A stretch of DNA of 64,000 nt from Bdellovibrionales bacterium (GTDB taxonomy: Bacteria; Bdellovibrionota; Bdellovibrionia; Bdellovibrionales; JAMPXM01): positions 372,001 through 436,000 of the forward strand of contig JADJOF010000004.1 in the NCBI GenBank assembly GCA_016713885.1. Reading direction: 5' to 3'. Positions within the stretch are counted from its first letter, which is position 1; each line of letters opens with the position of its first letter. This document shows, piece after piece, positions 1 through 7,243 of this stretch. A program made the position numbers and the translations under genes. The notes beneath the pieces are model-generated. The model was not told the origin of the DNA. It saw nothing but the letters and a program-made list of their open reading frames with translations, and did no database searches.

Positions 1-2
1 CC

Positions 3-314
3 GACTCACGCGGAATCGTAAAGCTCACTCCTGCATACGATCTCCTAAATTCAACGATCGCCATAGCAGATCCGATCGAAGAACTCGCACTCTCACTGAA
101 CGACAAGAAGCACGGCCTGACTCTCGATGACTTCATGCTCTATGCAATCGACAGCCTCCAACTCACGGAAAAACTCGCACTCAAAGAAATCAAATCGCTG
201 CTTTCACACTTAGACGCCTGGAGAAAGATGATCGAGATTTCCTTCTTAAGCGACGAGATGAAGGCCAGCTACGAGCATGTTCTAACGGAACGCGCTCGCC
301 GCCTTCAGACATGA
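3..314 (+). CDS. HipA-type kinase, C-terminal end (partial, enters from left edge)
   Basis: The open frame runs in from the window edge and stops at TGA 312-314. About 103 residues are visible. The start of the fragment contains LTPAYDLLNS, the Mg-binding segment near the end of the HipA kinase fold (the Asp in PxYD). It is followed by the mostly helical C-terminal tail typical of HipA proteins. HipA kinases are serine/threonine kinases that phosphorylate aminoacyl-tRNA synthetases and are held in check by an HTH partner; the rest of this gene and any partner lie outside the window. The last 20 bases of the gene recur at 1212-1236. Confidence 0.75.
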   Translation, partial: DSRGIVKLTPAYDLLNSTIAIADPIEELALSLNDKKHGLTLDDFMLYAIDSLQLTEKLALKEIKSLLSHLDAWRKMIEISFLSDEMKASYEHVLTERARRLQT

Positions 315-323
315 ACGAATGCT

Positions 324-344
324 ACCGCCGTCAAAGTTCCAAGC
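324..344. repeat. 21-bp direct repeat of antitoxin 3' end
   Basis: Bases 324-344 are identical to 410-430. The second copy lies inside the 3' part of the HI1420-type antitoxin gene (its TLGTLTAVL region). The first copy lies just beyond the stop codon, so a piece of the antitoxin gene end has been duplicated or an older copy has decayed here. Confidence 0.8.
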
Positions 345-363
345 TCCAACACAAATCGACGCC

Positions 364-687
364 TTAACTCGCCTTTTCAACGGATAGCTTCAAACCCATC
401 GTCTTAAGGACCGCCGTCAAAGTTCCAAGCGTCGGGTTGCCGCCTTTACCTAGTGCTTTGTGAATTGTCGAAGGTGTCTTATTTGCCTTTTTGGCAATCT
501 GCTCAATCGACATTCCAAGCGCTTCCGAGACCGAGCGAATGGCCTCAACAACAAGCTCCGGCACGTCGCCATTATCCTCAAGCGCCGCCTTCAAATACTC
601 GACAGCCTCATCCGGAGACTTTTGAAAGCGCTGTTTCTTACTCGCCGACCAGGTCTTCGGTTTTTTAATATTCTTCCGCGCCCGCAT
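364..687 (-). CDS. HI1420-family HTH antitoxin
   Basis: This 107-residue protein has a Cro/CI-type helix-turn-helix in its second half (residues about 60-95, with MSIEQIAKKANKTPSTIHKAL). It matches the antidote family found downstream of HI1419-type killer proteins. I chose the ATG at 687 because GAGGTGAAT lies directly upstream; an in-frame start further up would reach 723. Its first 23 bases overlap the end of the toxin gene, so the two are translationally coupled. It should bind the toxin and repress the shared promoter. Toxin-first order is normal for this family. Confidence 0.85.
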   Translation of the reverse strand: MRARKNIKKPKTWSASKKQRFQKSPDEAVEYLKAALEDNGDVPELVVEAIRSVSEALGMSIEQIAKKANKTPSTIHKALGKGGNPTLGTLTAVLKTMGLKLSVEKAS

Positions 688-1030
688 ATTCACCTCTACT
701 CTTGAAGTCTCGCAAATAGTCACGAGCTCGCGCGATATCTTCCGACTGCCTTGCTTTACCGCCTCCAGAAATCAGCAAAAGAACTCGCCGACCAATAATC
801 GCATAGTATATCCGATACGAAGGCTGACGCCCTCTCAGTTCGTATATCCCACCCTTAAGAGCCTTTGCATCGCCGAACAGTCCTCTCTCAAGACGGTCAA
901 CGCGTGCGATCACTCGCCCTCTGACCGATCGATCCAACGAGTCCAACCAGTCGTTAAACGGCTCTCTCCCACCCGCCGTCTCGTATACGAGAATCTCGAC
1001 GGCTGATTTCAGATCTCCACTATAGCGCAT
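665..1030 (-). CDS. HI1419-family (RelE-like) addiction-module toxin
   Basis: The protein carries the hallmarks of the upstream killer protein of HI1419/HI1420 modules: PFNDWLDSLD near the N-terminus, then RVDRLERGLFGDAK, the YELR and YRIYYA strands, and LLLISGGGKARQSEDI. The family has a RelE/HigB fold and is thought to cleave ribosome-associated mRNA. The ATG at 1030 gives about 121 residues; an in-frame ATG at 1057 would add nine. The downstream antitoxin overlaps its last codons. A TTGAAA and TTATAT pair with a 17-base spacer just ahead of 1030 is a possible promoter, which argues against the longer start. Confidence 0.85.
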   Translation of the reverse strand: MRYSGDLKSAVEILVYETAGGREPFNDWLDSLDRSVRGRVIARVDRLERGLFGDAKALKGGIYELRGRQPSYRIYYAIIGRRVLLLISGGGKARQSEDIARARDYLRDFKSRGEYAGAEEY

Positions 1031-1211
1031 ATAACCCCAGACAGCAGGACGTTTCAATCGCCATCACGAGTGGGAAATCTGGATCAGCTTCAGCATTTGC
1101 GACAGTAAAAATGAGTAAATTTTCTGAGACGTCCGTCCCTCGACCCTTTGCCCTGTGCTCTGTTGACGGCGAGGAATATGACCCAGCTACAAACGCGTTC
1201 TAGCTGAGCGA

Positions 1212-1236
1212 GCTCGCCGCCTTCAGACATGAACGA
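1212..1236. repeat. 25-bp copy of hipA-like 3' end
   Basis: Bases 1212-1236 are identical to 294-318, which span the last codons and stop of the HipA-type gene at the left edge. No HipA coding sequence precedes this copy. It is a detached fragment in the 257-bp gap between two minus-strand TA operons, evidence of past rearrangement. Confidence 0.8.
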
Positions 1237-1260
1237 GCACCTGCCTGTCGAATTGTAAAC

Positions 1261-1286
1261 CGCCGAGGGCCGTGCGGCCTCCGGCG
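1261..1286 (-). terminator. Candidate terminator hairpin after the MqsA-like gene
   Basis: CGCCGAGGGCC (1261-1271) pairs with GGCCTCCGGCG (1276-1286) at 9 of 11 positions around a four-base loop. It sits one base past the stop codon of the minus-strand antitoxin gene. The downstream T tract is weak, so intrinsic termination is likely but not certain. Confidence 0.45.
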
Positions 1287-1287
1287 T

Positions 1288-1764
1288 TCAAGCTGATCGA
1301 AGAAATTCAGAAATAAACTTCTTCGAGAAAATCAATGGCTCAAACGCTCGATAGCTGAGGGTCCGCAACTCCTCAATCTCATCAACTCTAGCAACAGCCA
1401 AATTGACGAGGCTCGCCCTCGATCTCATCGCCTTCAAGACCTTGATTCGAAGCACGACTTCCAGGTGCGGATCAATATGGGCCGCAGACTTAGCACGCGA
1501 TTCCCAGCGCATGACCGATTGATGTTTTACGCTAATAAACTTCGCAAACTCACGCAGAGACATATCCAAATGGTTTCTGAGAAATTTAACTTGATTGCCA
1601 CTCAGCGGCACGTGCTGTTCGGAGCAAACATGCTCGGCAACCGGCTTTGACAACACGAGCCAGTCGACATCTGGCACAAGCTCACCCCGCGATTTGACCG
1701 CAGGAAGCTCCTCAAAAAATATCGGAAAGCCAAAGCCATGCCATTCGTAGTTCTTAATCTTCAT
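1288..1764 (-). CDS. MqsA-like HTH antitoxin
   Basis: This 158-residue protein has an XRE-type HTH at about residues 54-90 (LSGNQVKFLRNHLDMS, then LREFAKFISVKHQSVMRWE), the arrangement of the MqsA C-terminal DNA-binding domain. Unlike MqsA of E. coli, the N-terminal region has no CxxC zinc pairs. GTGAGGAG precedes the ATG at 1764 with good spacing. The gene begins seven bases after the stop of the DUF4258 gene, so the two form an operon. It probably neutralises that protein and represses the operon. Confidence 0.7.
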   Translation of the reverse strand: MKIKNYEWHGFGFPIFFEELPAVKSRGELVPDVDWLVLSKPVAEHVCSEQHVPLSGNQVKFLRNHLDMSLREFAKFISVKHQSVMRWESRAKSAAHIDPHLEVVLRIKVLKAMRSRASLVNLAVARVDEIEELRTLSYRAFEPLIFSKKFISEFLRSA

Positions 1765-1771
1765 GCTCTCC

Positions 1772-2179
1772 TCACTTCCACAGATCGATAACTGTCACGA
1801 TCAAAAGTCGCTCGTTCGTACCTTTAATTGCTTCAAAGGAAACTCCAATTCGAAGCTGCCGACCATCCTTAGTTTTTCCTTCAAGACTGTACTGCCAAGA
1901 TTCGTACTCAACCCTATACCGATCCCGAGACGGATTTCGCGTCGCTCCCGATAGCGCCTGAAGCAATTCGAAATAGATCACATTTCGCTCCGCCATCCGC
2001 TCGTTTGCGTGTTTAAGAATTCGCACCTTATTCAAGCCAACAAGTCTCGAAACCTCTGCCAGCACGTCTAGATCATCTTCAATCCCCGCTACCCTTTTAT
2101 CGGCTTTATTACTGGTACTTAGAGTACCATATTCTGGTTTTTTGACATCCCTATTTCCGCCAATACAAAGCGAGCCCAA
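1772..2179 (-). CDS. DUF4258-domain toxin candidate
   Basis: The C-terminal 85 residues fit DUF4258: a KHANERMAER motif, a short helix ending in LLQALSGAT, then beta strands through SYSLEGK-like and VIDLW segments. DUF4258 proteins are small, often paired with MqsA-like HTH genes, and are thought to be MqsR-like RNase toxins; that role is inferred. The longest frame starts at 2179. A 17-bp palindrome (2113-2129) lies inside its first codons, so translation more likely starts downstream at a GTG near 2065 or 2026. The first forty residues are therefore doubtful. Confidence 0.6.
   Translation of the reverse strand: MGSLCIGGNRDVKKPEYGTLSTSNKADKRVAGIEDDLDVLAEVSRLVGLNKVRILKHANERMAERNVIYFELLQALSGATRNPSRDRYRVEYESWQYSLEGKTKDGRQLRIGVSFEAIKGTNERLLIVTVIDLWK
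2113..2129 (-). promoter_or_regulatory. Palindromic operator candidate for the DUF4258/MqsA-like operon
   Basis: TGGTACT and AGTACCA form perfect 7-bp arms around a three-base centre. The site lies just upstream of the conserved part of the DUF4258 gene. It is the expected place for autorepression by the HTH partner. Confidence 0.5.
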
Positions 2180-2183
2180 ATGA
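2152..2183. repeat. Short repeated segment, second copy at 4281-4311
   Basis: The segment beginning TATTTCCGCCAATA and ending GAGCCCAAATGA occurs here and again at 4281-4311, with one length difference and very few mismatches. In both places it lies beside a TA operon control region. It is probably a remnant of a duplicated module edge. Confidence 0.65.
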
Positions 2184-2277
2184 GCTCAATGGTTTCCACT
2201 GAAAAGCCTTAAAACCAAACAACATGGCTCCGAAGGCCCCAACGTCTTGGAAATAGTGCGCTTTTCAATTTGGGTCA

Positions 2278-2440
2278 CTTCTTGAACTTCGGCCCATCAT
2301 GGCCATCCGCACTGCGGACGCAGCGAACATTGGCACTGGGCCAACCTGTGCTGGGTATGCGGGCGCGCAACGAATCCGCAGCCACACTCGCTTCTGAACT
2401 TGAAATCCCAATCGCTGCAGTCGATGAGGCCGTAAGATGA
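2278..2440 (+). pseudogene. Decayed DUF433-like antitoxin fragment, copy A
   Basis: One frame reads VLGMRARNESAATLASELE followed by IPIAAVDEAVR and a stop. This resembles the C-terminal helix-turn-helix of DUF433 antitoxins (a 'ExxxxLAxxYxVxxxxVEEAxR' pattern). No start codon or N-terminal half can be seen. It is clearly homologous to the segment at about 3690-3800. The family name is tentative; the homology between the two fragments is direct. The rest of the 2180-2552 gap holds only the operator of the next gene. Confidence 0.45.
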
Positions 2441-2509
2441 AATCTGCCACTCGTCAGCTGAACTCGATTGCTGCTTATTTGTCTTCTAATTGTCTCATAA
2501 CATAAATTT

Positions 2510-2540
2510 ATTTGTCGCATGCGACAAATTCCATTATAGT
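2510..2540 (+). promoter_or_regulatory. Promoter with 20-bp perfect palindrome operator
   Basis: ATTTGTCGCA-TGCGACAAAT (2510-2529) is a perfect palindrome. It contains a TTGTCG -35 box (2512-2517); a TATAGT -10 box (2535-2540) follows at exactly 17 bases. A repressor on the palindrome would block polymerase. The expected start of transcription lies only about six bases from the ATG at 2553, so the mRNA leader is very short or absent. Confidence 0.75.
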
Positions 2541-2552
2541 AATAAGACAATT

Positions 2553-3596
2553 ATGAAACAAAAAGCACCACCATTGACAGCAGAAACACTCAAATCGTGG
2601 TTAAAACAACTGCCCCGATCGGCCAGTATCACGTCCCCTGATGTCGTGAAACGATTCGGCGTCAGTCGCTCCACAGCTGCACGCATCCTCAAGGCCTCGG
2701 TCGAGGAGGGTGTGCTTGAGAGGTCTGGCTCAACAAAAAACGCTGCCTACTCTCTCGCGCTCACAAAAAAACGACCACGCGCTCATGATCTCAACATATC
2801 AAAATCCCTCATCGGCCTTGCGGAAGACCGCGTCTTTGACGACGTCAGTATGCGACTAGGGCTACAATCCAGACTTTCCTCTCAAACCTTTCGAATCGCT
2901 CAATATGCATTTAGCGAAATGCTCAACAATGCGATCGACCACTCCATGTCAAAAACGGCCGAGATTCATGTCGTCCTCGAAAGTGGTACATTCAAATTCA
3001 AGATCCGGGATCACGGCGTCGGAATATTTAGAAAAATTCGACAAACCTTCACGCTCCCGGACAATGAGGCCGCCATCGAGCATCTGCTCAAAGGAAAACA
3101 AACGACGGCCCCCGATGCCCACAGTGGCCAGGGGATATTCTTCACCTCAAAGATCGCCGATCTCTTCGCAATCAGAAGTGAGCAATTTGAACTAACCATC
3201 GACAACAACAAGAAAGACCTCCGACTTGGAACAATTCGCAACCTCAAAGGAACGGAGGTTCTATTCTCGGTAAAAACTCAAACACGCCGGAGTCTCGAGA
3301 AACTCTTCCAAGAATATGCGAATGACGACTTCGAATTTGACCGATCCAAGTATCCCATCCGAATTCTTCAACAAACAGGAGCTGTGTCACGGTCGCAAGC
3401 GCGTCGTCTGACTTTCGGCCTCGAGCAGTTTGATCGGATCATTTTTGATTTCAGCGGAGTCAAAGAGCTCGGTCAGGGGTTCGCCGATGAGCTTTTTCGC
3501 GTCTTCCAGAGTCGCCACCCCAAGATCGTCCTCGAGGTTCGAAATGCGAATGCCGCCGTCGACTTCATGATTCGCCGTGCTCGAACATCAGTCTGA
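2553..3596 (+). CDS. HTH-HATPase-DUF4325 (STAS-like) fusion regulator
   Basis: This 347-residue protein has three parts. A winged-helix HTH (about 22-70, with VVKRFGVSRSTAARIL) comes first. A GHKL/histidine-kinase-type ATPase (about 85-235) follows, with N-box EMLNNAIDHS, G1 box IRDHGVGIF and G2-like HSGQGIFFTS. The C-terminal domain (about 260-340, FDFSGVKELGQGFADELF) matches DUF4325, a STAS-like domain. There is no phospho-acceptor histidine domain, so this resembles an anti-sigma or anti-anti-sigma style switch fused to its own DNA-binding domain. The ATG at 2553 is preferred over 2490 because the promoter ends at 2540. It probably autorepresses through the upstream palindrome. Its cellular role is unknown. 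Confidence 0.75.
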   Translation: MKQKAPPLTAETLKSWLKQLPRSASITSPDVVKRFGVSRSTAARILKASVEEGVLERSGSTKNAAYSLALTKKRPRAHDLNISKSLIGLAEDRVFDDVSMRLGLQSRLSSQTFRIAQYAFSEMLNNAIDHSMSKTAEIHVVLESGTFKFKIRDHGVGIFRKIRQTFTLPDNEAAIEHLLKGKQTTAPDAHSGQGIFFTSKIADLFAIRSEQFELTIDNNKKDLRLGTIRNLKGTEVLFSVKTQTRRSLEKLFQEYANDDFEFDRSKYPIRILQQTGAVSRSQARRLTFGLEQFDRIIFDFSGVKELGQGFADELFRVFQSRHPKIVLEVRNANAAVDFMIRRARTSV

Positions 3597-3639
3597 GCTT
3601 TGCGTCCCTTCCGACAGCCGCTTGCGAATCCACGGCGTA

Positions 3640-3882
3640 AGCTGGCTAAGGCCTACCAGTTTATCCAGTTTGAAAGCGATAAGTGGCGCTTCAACGGCTG
3701 CCGTGCTGGGGATGCAGGCGCGCAATGAATCCACCGCTACACTCGCTTCGGAGCTTGAGGTTCCAATCTCGGCAGTCGAAGAAGCCGTTGTCTTTGTTGA
3801 AGCAAACTCTGCGGCAGTCGCTGAACACTCTCGTCCCTGTGTTCAGTCAAAGCTCAAACTGATCGAACAATGGTCGATTTAG
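3640..3882 (+). pseudogene. Decayed DUF433-like antitoxin fragment, copy B
   Basis: The frame containing LGMQARNESTATLASELE then VPISAVEEAVVFVEAN is homologous to copy A at 2278-2440 and fits a DUF433 C-terminal HTH. Upstream, related coding potential (AYQFIQFESDKWRFN) sits in a different frame, so the gene looks frameshifted. An open GTG frame from 3577 runs through it but has no convincing ribosome site. From 3883 to 4020 I see nothing. Confidence 0.4.
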
Positions 3883-4020
3883 CGATCCGCACATTCTCAT
3901 GGAATGCCCCACTTCAACACGACCCACATGGGATGATTCTGCACCCGGAGCGATGAATGGACGTAATTCGGACACTTCCACGGACGTCGCGACCGAATAA
4001 AGACAAGTAATTCTAGTGGC

Positions 4021-4048
4021 TTGCCCGACCACAATCCCGTGCTACAGT
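4021..4048 (+). promoter_or_regulatory. Promoter of small basic ORF
   Basis: TTGCCC (4021-4026) and TACAGT (4043-4048) are separated by 16 bases. A GGAG ribosome site and an ATG follow at 4071. Confidence 0.45.
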
Positions 4049-4070
4049 GACTTAAGATTTGGAGTTCGAG

Positions 4071-4295
4071 ATGAAAAAACCAGAGGTAGGAACACCCGGA
4101 GCATTCCGATCGAGTGCAAAACGGTTTACAGAGAACAGAAACAGAAAACCTTCTGACAGTGAAGCTCTTGAAATCATAGAGAACGCAAAGAGGCGGCAAG
4201 AGAAGGTACGACCGAAAAAATCTGCCCGTACCCGTCGTCAACTCGCTCAGGTCGTTAAAAGTCCCATTTTTTACCTTCCGTATTTCCGCCAATAA
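4071..4295 (+). CDS. Small basic protein of unknown function (74 aa)
   Basis: I do not recognise this protein. It begins at an ATG preceded by GGAG at a suitable distance and by a plausible promoter. It is rich in Lys and Arg (AKRRQEK, RPKKSARTRRQ), with a predicted helix around residues 30-50 and no membrane segment. Its 3' end runs into the repeated segment at 4281-4311, so the last few residues may come from that repeat. It could be a small antitoxin-like protein or a chance frame. Confidence 0.35.
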   Translation: MKKPEVGTPGAFRSSAKRFTENRNRKPSDSEALEIIENAKRRQEKVRPKKSARTRRQLAQVVKSPIFYLPYFRQ

Positions 4296-4325
4296 AAACG
4301 AGCCCAAATGACGATACCTGCTATG

Positions 4326-4365
4326 GCCAAATCTCACATTTATGTTGAGAAATGTGAGATTTGGC
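4326..4365 (+). promoter_or_regulatory. 40-bp inverted repeat, operator candidate for abiE
   Basis: GCCAAATCTCACATTT (4326-4341) is perfectly inverted at 4350-4365 around an 8-base loop, 14 bases before the abiEi ATG at 4380. AbiEi antitoxins repress their own operon by binding inverted repeats upstream, which matches this layout. It also argues for the 4380 start rather than 4308. Confidence 0.7.
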
Positions 4366-4379
4366 ATCAGACTGCAATT

Positions 4380-4952
4380 ATGGACAAGAAACAGGAAACT
4401 AGGCTCAGAAAGCTAGGAGTCTTCACTCGATCGCAAGCTGAGGCGATGGGCCTTCGTCACCAGAGCCTCTCCCGACTCGTGGAAGAAGGAAAAATCATCC
4501 GTGTTGGCCGCGGAATGTATCTGCACTCCGATGGAAATCTTGGGAGAGACATCGACTATCAAGTAGCCTGCATGAAGTTCGGTCCCCAATCCGTGATTGG
4601 TGGTCTGACGGCTCTCTTCCACTACAACTTGATTGAACAAGTCCCCGGCCAAGTTTGGGTGCTGGTTCCGCCAACTCAAACCACACACACACGGCTGTAC
4701 CGACTGATCCGTACAAAAGTAAAATTAGACCGTTGGACTATCAGCGAGAATGGCTATCGCATCGTAACCGTTGAGCGCGCCGTGCTTGAGGGCCTCAAGA
4801 TGGCAAATAAAATAGGAGAGCGAACAGCTGTGCAGGCGGCACGGGCTGCTCTTGGAACGAGACAAACAACGGAAGGTAAACTTGGGATGGCCGCTAAAGA
4901 GCTTGGGTTTGACTCGGTGCTGACGAGATATTTCGAGGTGATCACGACATGA
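4380..4952 (+). CDS. abiEi: AbiEi-type antitoxin/transcriptional regulator
   Basis: This protein of about 190 residues starts with the winged-helix domain of AbiEi (residues about 12-50: VFTRSQAEAMGL, LSRLVEEGKIIRVGRGMY). The C-terminal AbiEi domain follows (GGLTALFHYNLIEQVPGQVWV; IVTVERAVLEGL). AbiE is a phage-defence and plasmid-maintenance TA system; AbiEi is the antitoxin and autorepressor. The gene overlaps abiEii by four bases (ATGA), as expected for a coupled pair. Confidence 0.85.
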   Translation: MDKKQETRLRKLGVFTRSQAEAMGLRHQSLSRLVEEGKIIRVGRGMYLHSDGNLGRDIDYQVACMKFGPQSVIGGLTALFHYNLIEQVPGQVWVLVPPTQTTHTRLYRLIRTKVKLDRWTISENGYRIVTVERAVLEGLKMANKIGERTAVQAARAALGTRQTTEGKLGMAAKELGFDSVLTRYFEVITT

Positions 4953-5797
4953 CGATAAAATCCAAGAGCGACTCCATTCGCAAAAGGTTAAGTAATCTCG
5001 CGCAGAAGCTCAATGTACCCTATCGAAATCTGGAGACCGCCTTTCTAATTGAAAGATTGGTGGTTCGCTTGGTCGCTGACAAAAAGCTTAGTCAAAATTT
5101 GGTCTTCAAAGGTGGCTTTGTTGGCCTCAGAGTCTATGGCTCTCCTCGATACACGATTGATCTTGATGCACTTATTGCGAAGGCAAATATTGATTCTACA
5201 TTGGAGCTAACAAAGCTGCGGGCTGAGTCTGATCCAGATGATGGTGTTTGGTTTCGTTTTGAAGGACAGGAGACTCTTGCCACCCAAGGCGAATACGGCG
5301 GTGTTCGTCAAATTTATCGGGCGGGAATCGGAGAAGTCCTGCCCGATATCAAACTGGCTCAGGTCGTACTCTTTGACTTAGGCATTGGCGACCCGGTCAC
5401 TCCGGGGCCACAGAAAACAGAGACGCCCTCATACTTCCCACAGAATGAAGACATAAGTTGGTCGGTCTATCCCGTAGAAACGATCTGCGCTGAAAAAATT
5501 CATGCATTGATCACCCGTGGCGATGCGAATTCTCGCTCGAAAGATGTTTACGACCTGTCGGTATTTTTGCCAATGGCCGACCGCGAAATATTGACGACGG
5601 CAATCCGACGATGCTTTGAGTTCAGAGAAACGAAGCTGCCAGATCGTTTTTCGGCTGAGATTGAGAAAATCAACACTCACCGTCTTGAGCAAGGCTGGGC
5701 CAACTCGGTCTCTACCGTAGCAAAACCACCAAAATTCAAGACTGCATTTGATGCCGTTTTGAAGCACATGGTGCTGCTAGAGAAGTCTTTCAGATGA
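4949..5797 (+). CDS. abiEii: AbiEii nucleotidyltransferase toxin
   Basis: This 282-residue protein has the DNA polymerase beta-type nucleotidyltransferase signature of AbiEii: NLVFKGGFVGLRVYGSPRYT followed by IDLDAL (residues about 50-78, with the catalytic DLD pair). The later AbiEii motif EKIHALITRGDANSRSKDVYDL appears at about 175-200. Family members such as AbiEii/MenT modify tRNA 3' ends. The protein looks complete. It is translationally coupled to abiEi. Confidence 0.88.
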   Translation: MTIKSKSDSIRKRLSNLAQKLNVPYRNLETAFLIERLVVRLVADKKLSQNLVFKGGFVGLRVYGSPRYTIDLDALIAKANIDSTLELTKLRAESDPDDGVWFRFEGQETLATQGEYGGVRQIYRAGIGEVLPDIKLAQVVLFDLGIGDPVTPGPQKTETPSYFPQNEDISWSVYPVETICAEKIHALITRGDANSRSKDVYDLSVFLPMADREILTTAIRRCFEFRETKLPDRFSAEIEKINTHRLEQGWANSVSTVAKPPKFKTAFDAVLKHMVLLEKSFR

Positions 5798-5944
5798 GGG
5801 AACAGAAAAGTTCGAACGTCAAAATGCCGAGGGCGGAATGCAGATCTTTGGCACACGAAGACCAGACACGTCTATCTGCGTAATTTTAGTGAGCTCAAAC
5901 CGACGTGAATTCCCCGATCCTCAATACCCTACCCGGCGCACTCA

Positions 5945-6290
5945 GCCTGCGCGCCGTCGGCGAATCCGCCCCCGGATCCACGGCGCAAGCCGCCGCACCG
6001 CCAACGCCGCGAACGTCGCAATCACCGGGAAAAAACTATCGCGGCTAAGCGCCCGCTATACGGTGCCAGATACCCGGAAAACAAAATGAACGCGATGAGC
6101 GGCAGCGCCATAATCAACGCACCGACTCTCGCCTGACTCGTCCCCGCCCCACGCATCTGTAACCAGAACCCATAGCACCCAAGCGCAATCACCACTTGTG
6201 AGGCAAACGAGCCCTACGTCAAAAGCGCCGACAGATCCCTAAAAATCTCAAACTTATGAAACGTAAAAAATCGGCCCACTTAAATGAAAC
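5945..6290 (-). pseudogene. Decayed C-terminal fragment of a polytopic membrane protein, copy 1
   Basis: On the minus strand this reads FRDLSALLT-stop-GSFASQ, then VIALGCYGFWLQMRG and LIMALPLIAFILF. It aligns with the C-terminus of the intact membrane protein at 57096-58562 (SSLITWGSFFHQ; AGRIRDSFYP). A TGG to TAG change interrupts it, and a frameshift lies near 6050 before the RDSFFP motif. A second copy, about 90% identical by eye, is at 10239-10503. The remaining 5798-6523 gap holds only this remnant and the next promoter. Confidence 0.7.
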
Positions 6291-6510
6291 CAGACAAAAC
6301 CTTCACCACCGCAAGCCGGACAACCTGAGATCCGCATTCCACTCCCTTGAGATATCACTCGGCGCCATCATATCGGCCCGAAACCGCGCGAACCGCGGAA
6401 AAAACTCAATCTCGCCAAAGTCTCGCGCCCGACGTCAATATCTAACATATTGAAATTACTATTATTTTATGAGCTATGTAAATATATATATAAACCTATC
6501 AAAAAAGCGC

Positions 6511-6516
6511 TATAAT
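6511..6516 (+). promoter_or_regulatory. TATAAT -10 box of the DUF6088/AbiEii operon
   Basis: A perfect TATAAT lies eight bases before the ATG at 6524 in a very AT-rich stretch. The -35 region is weak. Transcription would start at or next to the ATG, implying a leaderless mRNA, or a start at the second ATG (6533). Confidence 0.55.
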
Positions 6517-6523
6517 AGCCGAT

Positions 6524-7243
6524 ATGAAGAGAATGATCGCACCAGAAGTCATTCGAATGATCGAAAACCTGCCCGAATCTACAATCTTCGGTTTAAAGGA
6601 CTTTGCCGAGCTTGGAAGCCCCCAAGCCGTATTGCTTGCCCTCAGTCGTCTCCGTAAGAGCGGCCGCATTTCCCGCCTCGCCAAAGGGAAGTACTACGTT
6701 CCGCGAAGAACGAAGTTCGGCGAGCTTCAACCAGAAGAATGGAAAATTCTCGATCAAATCGTTAAAGAAAACGGGGGCTACTTCGCAGGAAATACCGCGC
6801 TTAACCGAATCGGAGTCACCACTCAGGTACCCTCGGTCATTAGTATTCGCGGTGCTCGATCAACGCGACAAATCAAGATTGGATCTTTAACGGTCAATCT
6901 CGTTCGCCAAGGAAACACAAGGGCAAAATCTAAAGACGCGGAGCTCACCGACATCTTAGAAGTATTGCGCTTGATCCGAAGAACGCCAGACGGAAATATC
7001 GCGAAGAGTCTGATGCGCGTTCGTTCGGTTCTCGAATCGCGATCGAAAACCGAAAAAAAACGACTCGTCAATTTGGCAAAAGATGAGCGGCCCTACGTTC
7101 GGGCACTTCTCGGTGCAGTAATGCAAAGATATGATCGGCAACTGTCAGCGCAGCTCAAGGAAACGCTAAATCCCATAACGAGGTATCGTCTCTCAATATC
7201 GTCTGATATCTTGCCCAACAAAATGGAATGGGGAATCGATTGA
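6524..7243 (+). CDS. DUF6088-family antitoxin
   Basis: This 239-residue protein has an N-terminal winged-helix region (about 22-65: GLKDFAELGSPQAVLLALSR, RKSGRISRLAKGKYYVPR). The C-terminal domain is that of DUF6088/AbiEi-like proteins (ENGGYFAGNTALNRIGVTTQ, SVISIRG, ending in a LNPITRYRLSIS segment). This family typically sits directly before an AbiEii/AbiGii nucleotidyltransferase, as here, and acts as its antitoxin and operon repressor. The gene overlaps the next by 16 bases. No clear ribosome site is seen, in keeping with the -10 box only eight bases upstream. Confidence 0.8.
   Translation: MKRMIAPEVIRMIENLPESTIFGLKDFAELGSPQAVLLALSRLRKSGRISRLAKGKYYVPRRTKFGELQPEEWKILDQIVKENGGYFAGNTALNRIGVTTQVPSVISIRGARSTRQIKIGSLTVNLVRQGNTRAKSKDAELTDILEVLRLIRRTPDGNIAKSLMRVRSVLESRSKTEKKRLVNLAKDERPYVRALLGAVMQRYDRQLSAQLKETLNPITRYRLSISSDILPNKMEWGID

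Noticed and set aside
3897..4367. 156-residue open frame on the minus strand
   Set aside because: No family resemblance, no ribosome site, and it lies across the promoter, small ORF and operator region of the plus-strand genes.
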